From CALJIC01 sp039805565 (lineage in GTDB: Bacteria > Chloroflexota > Chloroflexia > Chloroflexales > Roseiflexaceae): 13,527 nucleotides of DNA. The stretch covers positions 1 to 13,527 of the forward strand of contig JBDLTZ010000105.1 of NCBI GenBank assembly GCA_039805565.1. Direction: 5' to 3'. The notes beneath the pieces were generated by a model. That model did no database searches, had not been told where the DNA came from, and saw only the letters and a program-made list of their open reading frames with translations. The position numbers and the translations under genes are program-made. This document shows positions 1 through 6,590 of the stretch, in pieces. Numbering within the stretch: position 1 is the stretch's first letter; every line of letters begins with the position of its first letter.

Positions 1-281
1 AGCACTGCCGCTGCGTAGCCTGAGCCGGTGCCCACCTCCAGCACGCGCTCGCCCTGCTGAACCAGCATCGCCTCTGCCATCAGCGCCACAATGTACGGCT
101 GCGATATCGTCTGGCCGCCTGCGATCGGCAGCGCGCGGTCCTCGTAAGCGTTAGCGTGCAGATGTGGCGGCACGAAAAGGTGACGCGGCACCCGCGCCAT
201 TGCATCGATCACGCGCCGGTCCGCGATGCCGCGCCGCTCGAGCAGCGCCAGCATCTCCCGCTGTTCGTCGCTCAGTTTCAC
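1..281 (-). CDS. pcm: Protein-L-isoaspartate O-methyltransferase, 5' part (C-terminus beyond left edge)
   Basis: The first 93 residues are visible, reading MKLSDEQREM at the start. Family knowledge: Pcm transfers a methyl group from S-adenosylmethionine to isoaspartyl residues of damaged cytosolic proteins so they can be repaired. Seen: the substrate-side motif GGQTISQPYIVALM (about residues 55-68) and the SAM-binding motif VLEVGTGSGY (about 80-89), both hallmarks of the family, in the right order and spacing. The start is GTG at 281, chosen because a strong GGAGAGGAG lies about 8 bases upstream and the family alignment begins here. An extended -10 sits 28 bases upstream. The gene is divergent from the sigma-factor gene. 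The remaining ~110-120 residues expected for the family fall outside the window, so integrity cannot be judged. Confidence 0.93.
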   Translation of the reverse strand, partial: MKLSDEQREMLALLERRGIADRRVIDAMARVPRHLFVPPHLHANAYEDRALPIAGGQTISQPYIVALMAEAMLVQQGERVLEVGTGSGYAAAV

Positions 282-308
282 GTCTGTTGCTCCTCTCCAT
301 CCGCCGCC

Positions 309-317
309 ATTATAGCA
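309..317 (-). promoter_or_regulatory. Extended -10 promoter of pcm (TGCTATAAT)
   Basis: Read on the minus strand the sequence is TGCTATAAT, a perfect TATAAT with the TGn extension. No convincing -35 hexamer lies 16-18 bases further upstream, which fits an extended -10 promoter. Expected transcription start is near 302, giving a leader of about 20 bases that just holds the GGAGAGGAG ribosome site before GTG 281. Confidence 0.65.
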
Positions 318-354
318 CCGCGCCGCCACCCCACCGCACTGGAGGACTGTTGGT

Positions 355-384
355 TACGGCCTGGTACGGCCTGTTGTCTATACT
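355..384 (+). promoter_or_regulatory. Putative sigma-factor gene promoter with a 10-bp tandem repeat
   Basis: TATACT at 379-384 is a good -10 match. No -35 at standard spacing is visible (TTGGTT at 350-355 would need a 23-base spacer). Directly upstream, the 9-mer TACGGCCTG occurs twice in tandem at exact 10-base spacing (355-363 and 365-373), one helical turn apart, where an activator or repressor would bind. The predicted leader is about 55 bases. The promoter assignment is inference from position; the repeat is seen directly. Confidence 0.4.
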
Positions 385-445
385 CGTGAAAGATAAGGCT
401 AGGTGCTACCGCACGCCGCGCGGCGGCCGCCGAGGAGACATGCGC

Positions 446-991
446 ATGCATTCCGACACCACCGACTCCGAGCTGGTTCTGCGGGCGAAAGCAGGAGACC
501 CGGGTGCGGTAACCCAGATCTACGAGCGCTATGCGCCGGCAATCCTCCGCTACATCTACTTCCGCGTGGGCGAGATGGAGCTCGCCGAGGATCTGCAGGG
601 CGAGGTCTTTCTCCGCATGCTCGAGGGCATCCACCGCTACGAGGACCGCGGCTGGCCGATCTCGGCCTGGCTCTACCGCATCGCTCACGACCGCACGGTC
701 GACACGATGCGTCGCCGCCGCATACGTCAGCACGTGCCGCTGGAGGTATGGGGTGGCCTCTGTGATGGGCCCGAGAGCGAGGTGGACGCCCAGCTGGTCT
801 ACGAGGAGATCAGCCGCATGATGGACGATCTGACTGATGAGCAGCGGCAGGTGCTGCACATGCGCTTCCTGTCCGAGATGTCCATTCAAGAGGTGGCTAC
901 CCGCCTTGGCCGCACCGAGGGCTCCGTCAAGGCACTACAGCACCGCGGTCTGCAGTCGCTCGCCCGCCGGCTGACGACCAAGACTGCTTGA
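446..991 (+). CDS. RNA polymerase sigma-70 family (ECF-type) sigma factor
   Basis: 181 residues with the two-domain ECF plan. Region 2 spans about residues 22-92, with IYERYAPAILRYIYFRV, the conserved AEDLQGEVFLRMLE core and the SAWLYRIAHDRTVDTMRRRR segment that contacts the -10 and core polymerase. Region 4 spans about 126-177, with LTDEQRQVLHMRFLSEMS, the helix-turn-helix IQEVATRLGRTEGSVKALQHRGLQSL and a basic end. The start is set by GAGGAG at 432-437: ATG 446 has an 8-base spacer, while ATG 440 (two residues longer) has only 2. The frame is open further upstream but that part overlaps pcm's start and promoter and shows no family similarity. No anti-sigma gene is adjacent, since a terminator and the unrelated panE follow, so its control cannot be read from context. 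Target regulon unknown. Confidence 0.9.
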   Translation: MHSDTTDSELVLRAKAGDPGAVTQIYERYAPAILRYIYFRVGEMELAEDLQGEVFLRMLEGIHRYEDRGWPISAWLYRIAHDRTVDTMRRRRIRQHVPLEVWGGLCDGPESEVDAQLVYEEISRMMDDLTDEQRQVLHMRFLSEMSIQEVATRLGRTEGSVKALQHRGLQSLARRLTTKTA

Positions 992-1015
992 CCCCCACCG
1001 CACACCACGAGACGT

Positions 1016-1049
1016 CAGAAGGCAGAGGGCCACGACCCTCTGCCTTCTG
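1016..1049 (+). terminator. Perfect 14-bp hairpin terminator after the sigma-factor gene
   Basis: CAGAAGGCAGAGGG (1016-1029) pairs perfectly with CCCTCTGCCTTCTG (1036-1049) around the loop CCACGA. It is followed by CTTTCCCTCG, a weak pyrimidine tract. It starts 25 bases after the sigma-factor stop and ends 27 bases before the panE -10, so it most likely insulates the two transcription units. Confidence 0.75.
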
Positions 1050-1075
1050 CTTTCCCTCGTCCCCGCGCCCCGCGG

Positions 1076-1081
1076 TATAAT
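1076..1081 (+). promoter_or_regulatory. -10 element of panE (TATAAT)
   Basis: A perfect TATAAT lies 35 bases before the chosen GTG start. No clear -35 is seen at 16-18 bases. The upstream-most ATG of the panE frame (1080) falls inside this element, so it cannot be the start of a protein translated from this promoter. Confidence 0.6.
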
Positions 1082-1115
1082 GACGCCACATCGCTTGAGA
1101 AGACGGAGCCGCCCT

Positions 1116-2144
1116 GTGACAATCGTGGTCGTCGGCGCCGGCGCGATCGGCCTCCTTGTGGCCGGCCGGCTAGCCCATTCCGGCAGACGCACCGTGCTCC
1201 TGGCCCGCCCCGGCGCCGCCCGGGCGTTCGGCGCCCAGCCGCCCTGCGTCCGCGAGGCCGGCGTGACCTTCGCGGCCGAGGGACTGCTCGCCATCGGCGA
1301 CCCCGCGGAGCTGCCCGCCGCCGACGCCCCGCCCGAGCTCGCTATCCTGGCCGTCAAGGGGTATGACACCCCGGCCGCTCTGCCGGCGCTCGAGGCGCTC
1401 CGCCCGCGCGCCGTGCTCTCCCTCCAGAACGGCCTCGGCAACGAGGAGCTGCTCGTCGAGCGCTTCGGCCCTGACCGCGTCATCGCCGGCTCGATCACCA
1501 CCTCGGTCGAGGTCGAGGCCCAGGGGCTGGTGGCGGTCGCCAAGCGCGGTGGAATCGGCGTCGCCCCTGTCGGCCGGGCCGCCCCCGCCGACCACGCGGC
1601 CTCCGCCCTGCGCGCCGCCGGCTTCGAGGTGCGCTCCTTCGCCGACTACCGCGCGCTCAAGTGGTCTAAGGTGCTGCTCAACATCCTCGGCAACGCCACC
1701 GCTGCCCTGCTTGACATGCCGGTGGACGCCGTGTTCGCCGACGCGCGCCTCGTGGCGCTGGAGCGGCGCGCGTTCCTCGAGGCGCTGGCGGTGATGGATG
1801 CCCTCGGCGCCCGCCCGGTCAACCTGCCGAGCATGCCGGCTGCCTTGCTGGCACTGGCCATGCGCTACGCCCCCGCGCCGGTCCTCTACCCCGTGCTCCG
1901 CAAGGCGGTGGCGGGGGGCCGCGGCGGCAAGCCCCCGTCCCTCCAGCTCGACCTCGCGCGCGGCCGCGAGCGCACCGAGGCTCGCCTGCTCTACGGCGCC
2001 ATCGCCGATGAGGCCGATCGCCTCGGCGTGCCCGCGCCGGTTAACCGTGCGCTCTGGGAGGCCGTGCGCGCCGTTGCCTCGGGTCAGACCTCGTGGGATA
2101 CCTTCCGGCGCAAGCCGGAGCGGCTGCTCGCCCTCGCTAAATAA
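1116..2144 (+). CDS. panE: 2-dehydropantoate 2-reductase (ketopantoate reductase)
   Basis: 342 residues from GTG 1116, which has CGGAG at 7 bases and begins exactly at the nucleotide-binding strand TIVVVGAGAIG. Family knowledge: the cytosolic enzyme reduces ketopantoate to pantoate with NADPH in pantothenate/coenzyme A synthesis. Seen in order: Rossmann GxGxxG at the N-terminus (about residues 7-12), VKGYDT, the SLQNGLGNEE segment after the Rossmann fold, LKWSKVLLNILGNATAAL holding the conserved Lys and Asn of the active site, and the C-terminal PPSLQLDLARGRERTEARLLYGAI followed by GVPAPVN. Length is typical or slightly long. It has its own TATAAT and ends tail to tail with the oxidoreductase gene, sharing 8 bases. 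Many paralogs of this fold act on other 2-keto acids, so the substrate is likely but not proven; no other pan gene is nearby. Confidence 0.87.
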   Translation: MTIVVVGAGAIGLLVAGRLAHSGRRTVLLARPGAARAFGAQPPCVREAGVTFAAEGLLAIGDPAELPAADAPPELAILAVKGYDTPAALPALEALRPRAVLSLQNGLGNEELLVERFGPDRVIAGSITTSVEVEAQGLVAVAKRGGIGVAPVGRAAPADHAASALRAAGFEVRSFADYRALKWSKVLLNILGNATAALLDMPVDAVFADARLVALERRAFLEALAVMDALGARPVNLPSMPAALLALAMRYAPAPVLYPVLRKAVAGGRGGKPPSLQLDLARGRERTEARLLYGAIADEADRLGVPAPVNRALWEAVRAVASGQTSWDTFRRKPERLLALAK

Positions 2145-3297
2145 TGCCGTGCTCGTCGCGCAGCAGCCCCTCGCGGAAGCGCGTGATCCGCAGCTCGTCG
2201 ATGTTGATCGTGTGCGCCCGGCCGTCCAGGATCTCCTCCGCCATCAGCATCCCGGTGGCTGGCGAGTGCATGATCCCGTGGCCGCTGAAGCCGCTCGCGT
2301 CCACGTACCCCGCCAGGTCCGGGTGGCGCCCCAGGATCGGCATGTGGTCCGGCGTGATCTCGTAGGCGCCCGCCCAGCACAGCTTCTCGGCCAGTCCCGC
2401 GCGCTCCAGCACCGGGAAGCGCGCCAGCCCTGCCTCCAGCACTGTGTCGAGCCACTCCCAGTCCACCGCCAGGTTGTACCCCGGCACCTCGTTGTGGTTC
2501 GACATGCCGAAGATGACGTTGGCGTGCTCCTTCCGCATGTAGAAGCCGCTCGCCACGTCGATCGTCAGCGGGATCGGCCCCGGGATCGTCTCGAACGGCT
2601 CCGTCACGTAGACGCAGCGCCGGTACGGCTTCACCGGCACGTCTAGCCCCGCCAGCGCGCCCACTGCCCCGGCCCAGCTCCCCGCGGCGTTCACCACTGT
2701 CGCGCAGCTCACCAGCCCATCGGGGGTCTCCACGCCGGTCACGCGGCCGCCCTCCACGCGTATGCTCGTGGCCGGCGATGACCGCTCCAGGCGCGCGCCG
2801 AGCTGCCGCGCCCGCGTCAGGTACCCCAGTGCGATCCCATGCGGGTCGCAGAACCCATCGTCCGGGTTGAACGTCGCGCCGAGCAGGTCGTCGGCGCGTG
2901 TCTCGGGCACGAAGCGAGCGGCCTCCTCGGGCGTCAGTAGCTCGGTGCGTGCCCCCAGCCGCCGCTGCATAGCGGTGCTGGTCTGGTACGCCTCCCACGC
3001 CGCTGGCTCGCTGATCAGAAACAGGTAGCCCACCTGCTGCAAGCCTGGCTCGCCGCCCACCTCCTCTGCGAAGTGCTTCAGGCGCTCGATGCCGTACAGT
3101 GACATCCGTACGTTCACCTCTTCGGAGAACTGGTGTCGCACGCCCGCCGCCGAGCGCGCCGTGGAGCCGGTGATCTCGGTCTCCTCCTTCTCCAGCACCA
3201 GCACGTCGGTGCAGCCGCGCGCCGCCAGGTGGTAGGCGATCGAGCAGCCCATCACGCCCGCGCCGATGATCACAACCTCAGCCGTCCGCCCGCCCAT
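2137..3297 (-). CDS. FAD-dependent oxidoreductase of the DAO/sarcosine-oxidase-beta family
   Basis: 386 residues starting at ATG 3297 with AAGGAG 6 bases upstream. Seen: an N-terminal FAD-binding Rossmann motif VVIIGAGVMGCSIAYHLA (about 8-25) ending in an acidic LVLEKE, then GSTARSAAGVRHQFS, the mid-protein CDPHGIALGYLTRARQLGA, VVNAAGSWAG, and the C-terminal AYEITPDHMPILG with VDASGFSGHGIMHSPATG. These are the standard landmarks of D-amino-acid/sarcosine/glycine oxidase-type flavoproteins that oxidise a secondary or primary amine. The SoxB-like arrangement (RHQFS near residue 55, SGHG near 340) is closest to sarcosine oxidase beta or related dehydrogenases, but no alpha, gamma or delta subunit genes are present, so the substrate is open. 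The remnant ThrE-type amino-acid exporter lies just upstream on the same strand. The Shine-Dalgarno sits inside the palindrome GGAGCGCTCC (3298-3307). Confidence 0.85.
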   Translation of the reverse strand: MGGRTAEVVIIGAGVMGCSIAYHLAARGCTDVLVLEKEETEITGSTARSAAGVRHQFSEEVNVRMSLYGIERLKHFAEEVGGEPGLQQVGYLFLISEPAAWEAYQTSTAMQRRLGARTELLTPEEAARFVPETRADDLLGATFNPDDGFCDPHGIALGYLTRARQLGARLERSSPATSIRVEGGRVTGVETPDGLVSCATVVNAAGSWAGAVGALAGLDVPVKPYRRCVYVTEPFETIPGPIPLTIDVASGFYMRKEHANVIFGMSNHNEVPGYNLAVDWEWLDTVLEAGLARFPVLERAGLAEKLCWAGAYEITPDHMPILGRHPDLAGYVDASGFSGHGIMHSPATGMLMAEEILDGRAHTINIDELRITRFREGLLRDEHGII

Positions 3298-3363
3298 GGA
3301 GCGCTCCTTTATCGCTTCGCGAAAGCAATGTGGTTGGCTGCCCCGCCCACCTGCCCATACTTC

Positions 3364-3980
3364 CTACGTTCGCGTGTGCCTACGGCTCACCAACCCCCGC
3401 GCCTCGGCGCATGAGCGCCTCCGTGTCCCCAGCTGCGCCACGATATTTGCCACGCCTAGCCCGGCCCACAGCGCCGCCGCGAGCAGCGCCAGCCAGGCAC
3501 CCCCGGCGATTGCCCCCAGCACCATCGCCGCGGCCACCGCCCGCCACCGCCTAGCACTGCGAAGCAGGCGCAGCCCAGCGCGACGCATACCACGGTCAGC
3601 GCCTTGCCGTACAGGCGCGCCTGCCCCGCCACCTGCTCCAGTGCCGGGCGCACACCTCCGCGGTCCAGCAGTCCCGCGGCGGCGGCGCGCGACACATCCA
3701 TCACCGCCGCGATCTTGCTCAGCTCGACGCTCCCGGTGGTGAGGCGGCAGACGCGGCTGTGGTGGTCAACCCGCGCCCCCGCCGACACAAAGATCCCTGC
3801 GGGGTGGCGAACACCTCCATCCACTCGGCGCCCATCGCGGCCCCCACGCGCGGGATCGTCTCCTCGACGCGCGGTGCTGGCGCCGTTCTCCACCAAGATG
3901 CGCTCGGCGTGCAGCGCCACGTCGAGTGTGTCGCGCAGGTCGTCGGGCGCGGTGTGCGGCGCGACGGTGTTAGGTTGCAC
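3364..3980 (-). pseudogene. Frameshifted, truncated ThrE-family (threonine/serine exporter, DUF1212) gene
   Basis: The minus strand carries a broken copy of the ThrE N-terminal domain spread over three frames. From about 3980 one frame reads LDVALHAERILVENGAST. After an apparent extra base near 3872 the next frame reads RVEETIPRVGAAMGAEW and MEVFATPQG. After a missing base near 3795 the first frame resumes with IFVSAGARVDHHSRVCRL, SVELSKIAAVMDVSR and YGKALTVVCVALGCACFAVLGGG. A third shift near 3550 moves to RAVAAAMVLGAIAGGAWLALLAAALWAGLGVANIVAQLG, ending at 3364. Joined, this follows the family profile (GASTxRVEE, TPxG, nLSKIA), and is then truncated before the later membrane helices. Family members export threonine and serine. 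No good ribosome site precedes GTG 3980. The first two shifts compensate each other, so only about 25 residues are scrambled there, but the third is uncompensated. Sequencing or assembly error is an alternative to true decay. Confidence 0.75.
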
Positions 3981-4029
3981 CAGTGATACACTTTTACTTG
4001 TATAATTGACCGTAGGGGCCGCCGCCCCT
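3975..4029 (+). promoter_or_regulatory. Promoter region of the small membrane-protein gene, with dyads
   Basis: TATAAT at 4001-4006 is a perfect -10. The best -35-like match is TTGCAC at 3975-3980, but its 20-base spacer is long. Between them lies the dyad AGTG-ATA-CACT (3982-3992), a possible operator. The leader then holds a small hairpin, AGGGGC/GCCCCT with loop CGCC (4014-4029), before the AGAAAGG ribosome site at 4053-4059. Elements are seen; function is inferred. Confidence 0.45.
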
Positions 4030-4066
4030 CTGTGTCGTCCTGCACTGCATCCAGAAAGGCCCAACC

Positions 4067-4357
4067 ATGCCCCTCGCCTGGCTGATCATCTCCCAGCTCC
4101 TCGCCGCTGCATCGCTGCTCCCGTGGTTTCCCATGGCCTTGATGAGCTTCATGAGCACCGACAGCGGGGTAACGCCCGGCGCTATCGCCTTCATCGTGGT
4201 GATGTGGTCCTACCCGCTCCTCCCAATCATCTGCTCCATCGTTGCCTGGGTGCTTTTTGCGCGCGGCAACGTGAGCGGGGCGATGTGGGCCACGTCCATC
4301 CCGCTGCTGTTCGTGCTGGTGCTGCTCGCCGCCTACCTGGTGTTCTCCATGACCTAG
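4067..4357 (+). CDS. Small integral membrane protein of unknown function (three helices)
   Basis: 96 residues, no family recognised. The ATG has AGAAAGG at 7 bases and a TATAAT 60 bases upstream, so expression is plausible. Seen: three hydrophobic stretches, roughly residues 2-27 (LAWLIISQLLAAASLLPWF), 37-65 (AIAFIVVMWSYPLLPIICSI running into VAWVLFA) and 72-95 (AMWATSIPLLFVLVLLAAYL). They are joined by short loops carrying FMSTDSG and RGNVSG. There is no signal-peptide cleavage site and almost no charge, so it is probably embedded in the cytoplasmic membrane. It runs tail to tail with rarA, and the palindrome CTAG at 4354-4357 serves as stop for both genes. The thrE remnant is divergent from it. 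Function cannot be deduced from context. Confidence 0.75.
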   Translation: MPLAWLIISQLLAAASLLPWFPMALMSFMSTDSGVTPGAIAFIVVMWSYPLLPIICSIVAWVLFARGNVSGAMWATSIPLLFVLVLLAAYLVFSMT

Positions 4358-5871
4358 CGCTTCGGGCCGGGCTTCCTGGTGGGCGCGGGCCGCCGCACCT
4401 GCGCCCCGTCATCCTCCGGCGGCAGCTGCGACTCTTCGCCGGCCACTGCCTGTGGCTCCTCGCCGGCCGTCACCTGGGGGTCTGCGTCCGAGGCGTCGAG
4501 CGCCTGCTTTCGTCGTCGGTCGTCGGTCGTCGGTCGTTGCACCTCGTCCCGCCACGCCAGCCGCTCACGCACCTCGGCCTCGAAGCCGTGCCCGGTCGGC
4601 TCGTAGTAGCGCCGCCCGCTCAGGTTCGGCGGGAAGTGCTCCTGCTCCACCCGCGCACCCTCGTAGTCGTGGGCGTACTTGTACCCCAGGCCGTACCCCA
4701 GGCCCTTCATCATCCCGGTCGGCGCGTTGCGCAGGTGCAGCGGCACCGGCTCGTTGCGCGTCTCGGCCACATCCTTCAGCGCCGTGCCGTAGGCCCTGTA
4801 CACCGCGTTGCTCTTCGGCGCCTGGCAGAGATAGACCACTGCCTGCGCCAGCGCCAGGTTGCCCTCAGGCTGCCCCAGGAAGTGCACCGCCTGCTGCGCC
4901 GCTATCGTCTGTGGCAGCGCCTGCGGGTCGGCCATGCCGATGTCCTCCACCGCCATCCGCACCACGCGCCGTGCCACGTACATCGGGTCCTCACCCCCCT
5001 CCAGCATCCTGCCGAGCCAGTAGAGCGCCGCGTCCGGGTCGCTGTCCCGCACGCACTTGTGCAGCGCGGAGATCGCGTCGTAGTGCAGCTCGCCGTTCTT
5101 GTCGTAGCGCATCGCGCGGCTCTGCAGTGCGTCGCGGATGTCGTCGGTGGTGATCAGCCGCTTGCCGCCCACCGCGGGCGCCTTGGCCATCACGGCGGCC
5201 TCGAGCGCGTTCAGCGCGGTGCGGGCGTCGCCGTTGGCCATGTTCAGCAGGTAGCCGCGCGCGTCAGCCGCCAACAGCACGTCCATATCCCCCAGGCCGC
5301 GCTCTTTGTCCGCCAGCGCCCGGTCCACCAGCACGCCGATCTGCTCGTCGGTCAGGGACTCGAGCACGAACACTCGCGCCCGCGAGCGCAGCGCCGGGTT
5401 CACCTCGAACGAGGGGTTTTCGGTGGTGGCTCCCACCAGGATGATCGTGCCGTCCTCAACATACGGCAGCACTGCGTCCTGCTGGCCCTTGTTGAAGCGG
5501 TGGATCTCGTCGATGAACACGACGGTGCGCTGCTGGAACATGCCCAGCCGGTCCTGGGCCTCCTTCACCACCCGCCGCAGGTCCGCTACCCCCGCCGACA
5601 CGGCCGAGACTGGCTCGAAGTGCGCGTTGGTGGTTTCGGCGATGATGCGCGCCAGCGTGGTCTTGCCGCTGCCCGGCGGCCCCCACAGCAGGATCGAGAA
5701 CAGTGTGTCGCCGGTGATCGCGCGGCGCAGCAGCTTGCCCTGCCCCACGATCTGCTCTTGGCCGACAAACTCCTCCAGCGTACGCGGGCGCATGCGCGCG
5801 GCGAGCGGCGCCTGGCGCTGCAGGGCGTCCTCGCGCTGTGTGTCGAACAGCGTCTTCTGTGCTCTCGGCAT
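4354..5871 (-). CDS. rarA: Replication-associated recombination protein A (MgsA/RarA AAA+ ATPase)
   Basis: 505 residues from ATG 5871 (GGGAAG about 10 bases upstream; a TTG 18 bases earlier is less likely). Family knowledge: RarA is a clamp-loader-like AAA+ ATPase that acts at stalled replication forks and gaps. Seen: Walker A GPPGSGKT (64-71), Walker B VVFIDEIHRF (D121/E122), sensor 1 GATTENPSF (147-155), arginine-finger region SRARVF (163-168), and the C-terminal tetramerisation domain with LHKCVRDSDPDAALYWLGRM, GEDPMYVARRVVRMAVEDIG, LPLHLRN-like PVPLHLRNAPTGMMKGLGYG and YLPxxL-like FPPNLSGRRYYEPTGHG. The last ~75 residues are an unusual acidic/Pro-rich tail absent from typical members, and they include QRPTTDDRRRK encoded by a CGTCGGT heptamer array. 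A single-gene unit with its own promoter upstream. Confidence 0.95.
   Translation of the reverse strand: MPRAQKTLFDTQREDALQRQAPLAARMRPRTLEEFVGQEQIVGQGKLLRRAITGDTLFSILLWGPPGSGKTTLARIIAETTNAHFEPVSAVSAGVADLRRVVKEAQDRLGMFQQRTVVFIDEIHRFNKGQQDAVLPYVEDGTIILVGATTENPSFEVNPALRSRARVFVLESLTDEQIGVLVDRALADKERGLGDMDVLLAADARGYLLNMANGDARTALNALEAAVMAKAPAVGGKRLITTDDIRDALQSRAMRYDKNGELHYDAISALHKCVRDSDPDAALYWLGRMLEGGEDPMYVARRVVRMAVEDIGMADPQALPQTIAAQQAVHFLGQPEGNLALAQAVVYLCQAPKSNAVYRAYGTALKDVAETRNEPVPLHLRNAPTGMMKGLGYGLGYKYAHDYEGARVEQEHFPPNLSGRRYYEPTGHGFEAEVRERLAWRDEVQRPTTDDRRRKQALDASDADPQVTAGEEPQAVAGEESQLPPEDDGAQVRRPAPTRKPGPKR
4514..4541. repeat. Heptamer array A inside rarA tail (CGTCGGT x3 plus a degenerate unit)
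   Basis: Three perfect copies of CGTCGGT (4514-4534) and a fourth degenerate unit CGTTGCA. On the coding strand the unit reads ACCGACG and the array encodes QRPTTDDRRR in the low-complexity C-terminal tail of RarA. Three units equal 21 bases, so the reading frame is kept. Confidence 0.8.
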
Positions 5872-6209
5872 AGGTGTGCGGCTTCCCAATCACCACCGGA
5901 CGTGCAATCATCATGATACCACACGCCCTCGGTGCTCTCAGCGGCTCAGCGTCCCCCGAGAGCTTCCCATCGCTGGTCATCCCTATAGAGTGGTACCACC
6001 ACGCCGATCGGGGCATAGCTGGTTGGGAAGATGGAGCTATTGAGAAGCAGTGCCACATACCGTATTGTGTACATCAGAAGGGCACCGTAACAAACAGACA
6101 CCGGACGACATCTACGCTACCTCGGCATAATCCTTCTTGTCGCCTCGGTCTCCTCAATACTCCTCACTTATCGACCGGTTGTCGAACGACGGGAGCCTGT
6201 CAAATGCAA
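5872..6209. other. Non-coding stretch between rarA and the GlsB-like gene
   Basis: About 340 bases without a supportable gene; open frames here have no recognisable similarity or ribosome site. It contains the rarA promoter (5913-5941), a 6-bp inverted repeat GCTCTC/GAGAGC (5934-5939 and 5958-5963, 18-base gap) overlapping the rarA -35, and a perfect 10-bp palindrome GTGGTACCAC (5990-5999). From 6000 to 6200 the base composition is less GC-rich than the surroundings and I see no structure in it. Confidence 0.5.
5913..5941 (-). promoter_or_regulatory. Putative rarA promoter
   Basis: On the minus strand CTGAGA (5941-5936, 4/6 to TTGACA) and TATCAT (5918-5913, 5/6 to TATAAT) are separated by exactly 17 bases. 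The start of transcription would be near 5906, about 35 bases before ATG 5871. Confidence 0.5.
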
Positions 6210-6235
6210 AAGGCGGAGGCGAGAGCCACCGCCTT
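6210..6235 (-). terminator. Hairpin terminator of the GlsB-like gene
   Basis: AAGGCGG (6210-6216) pairs with CCGCCTT (6229-6235). After one mismatch the stem continues GGC/GCC around the tetraloop 6221-6224. On the minus strand the stem is followed by TTGCATTTG. It begins about 20 bases after the GlsB-like stop codon. Confidence 0.65.
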
Positions 6236-6256
6236 CTGTCATGTTGGCCCCTGGCG

Positions 6257-6523
6257 CTATCGCTGGTCCCTGCGTCGCTGGCCCCACCCCGTGAGCGCCA
6301 GCAACCCCACCGCCCCCAGCACTGCCACAATGAAGCTGCGGATATTGAAGGCGAAGCTGAACCCCTGCCCGGTCACGAGTTCAACTACGAGTCCGCCCAG
6401 GAACGCGCCCACGATGCCCACGACGATGTTCATCAGGCAGCCCTGGCGCGCGTTGGTGTCCATGAACATACTCGCCACCCAGCCGGCGAGCGCGCCGAAG
6501 ATGATCCACGAGATGATCCCCAT
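6257..6523 (-). CDS. GlsB/YeaQ/YmgE family small membrane protein (transglycosylase-associated protein family)
   Basis: 88 residues from ATG 6523, chosen because GGAGGA lies 7 bases upstream and the family starts with MGIISWIIFGALAGWVAS; a longer frame to 6586 has no support. Seen: three hydrophobic helices at about residues 2-20, 29-51 (NIVVGIVGAFLGGLVVELV) and 59-79 (IRSFIVAVLGAVGLLALTG), the family's glycine-rich GWVAS and NIVVGIVGAFLGG patterns, and a basic tail RRRDQR. These proteins sit in the cytoplasmic membrane and are linked in several bacteria to general stress and acid response, with biochemical role unknown. It is a single-gene unit, divergent from the amidohydrolase gene and ended by its own hairpin. 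The name 'transglycosylase-associated' is historical and should not be read as enzyme activity. Confidence 0.92.
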   Translation of the reverse strand: MGIISWIIFGALAGWVASMFMDTNARQGCLMNIVVGIVGAFLGGLVVELVTGQGFSFAFNIRSFIVAVLGAVGLLALTGWGQRRRDQR

Positions 6524-6590
6524 GGGTGCCTCCTCCACGTCTCGGGGCGATGGAGCACTGCTATACAAGTGGTATGCCGCCGCCATCGCC

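Noticed and set aside
164..439. N-terminal extension of the sigma factor by about 92 residues.
   Set aside because: It covers pcm's start and promoters on both strands, is Arg/Pro/His-rich, and lacks similarity. GAGGAG marks the start at 446.
2084..2998. A 304-codon minus-strand frame overlapping the flavoenzyme.
   Set aside because: It is a Gly/Arg-rich shadow in a second frame of the same strand, whereas the 2137-3297 frame carries all family motifs.
4006..5916. A 636-codon open frame on the plus strand across the rarA region.
   Set aside because: It is the antisense shadow of rarA, rich in His/Arg/Pro as expected for GC-skewed shadows, and has no ribosome site or family motif.
5985..6005. 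GGTGGTACCAC on the minus strand upstream of rarA, resembling a T-box antiterminator core.
   Set aside because: It lacks the flanking AGGG and CGCG bases of the T-box consensus, no specifier stem or terminator is evident, and the downstream gene is not an aminoacyl-tRNA synthetase or amino-acid gene. It is just a palindrome.
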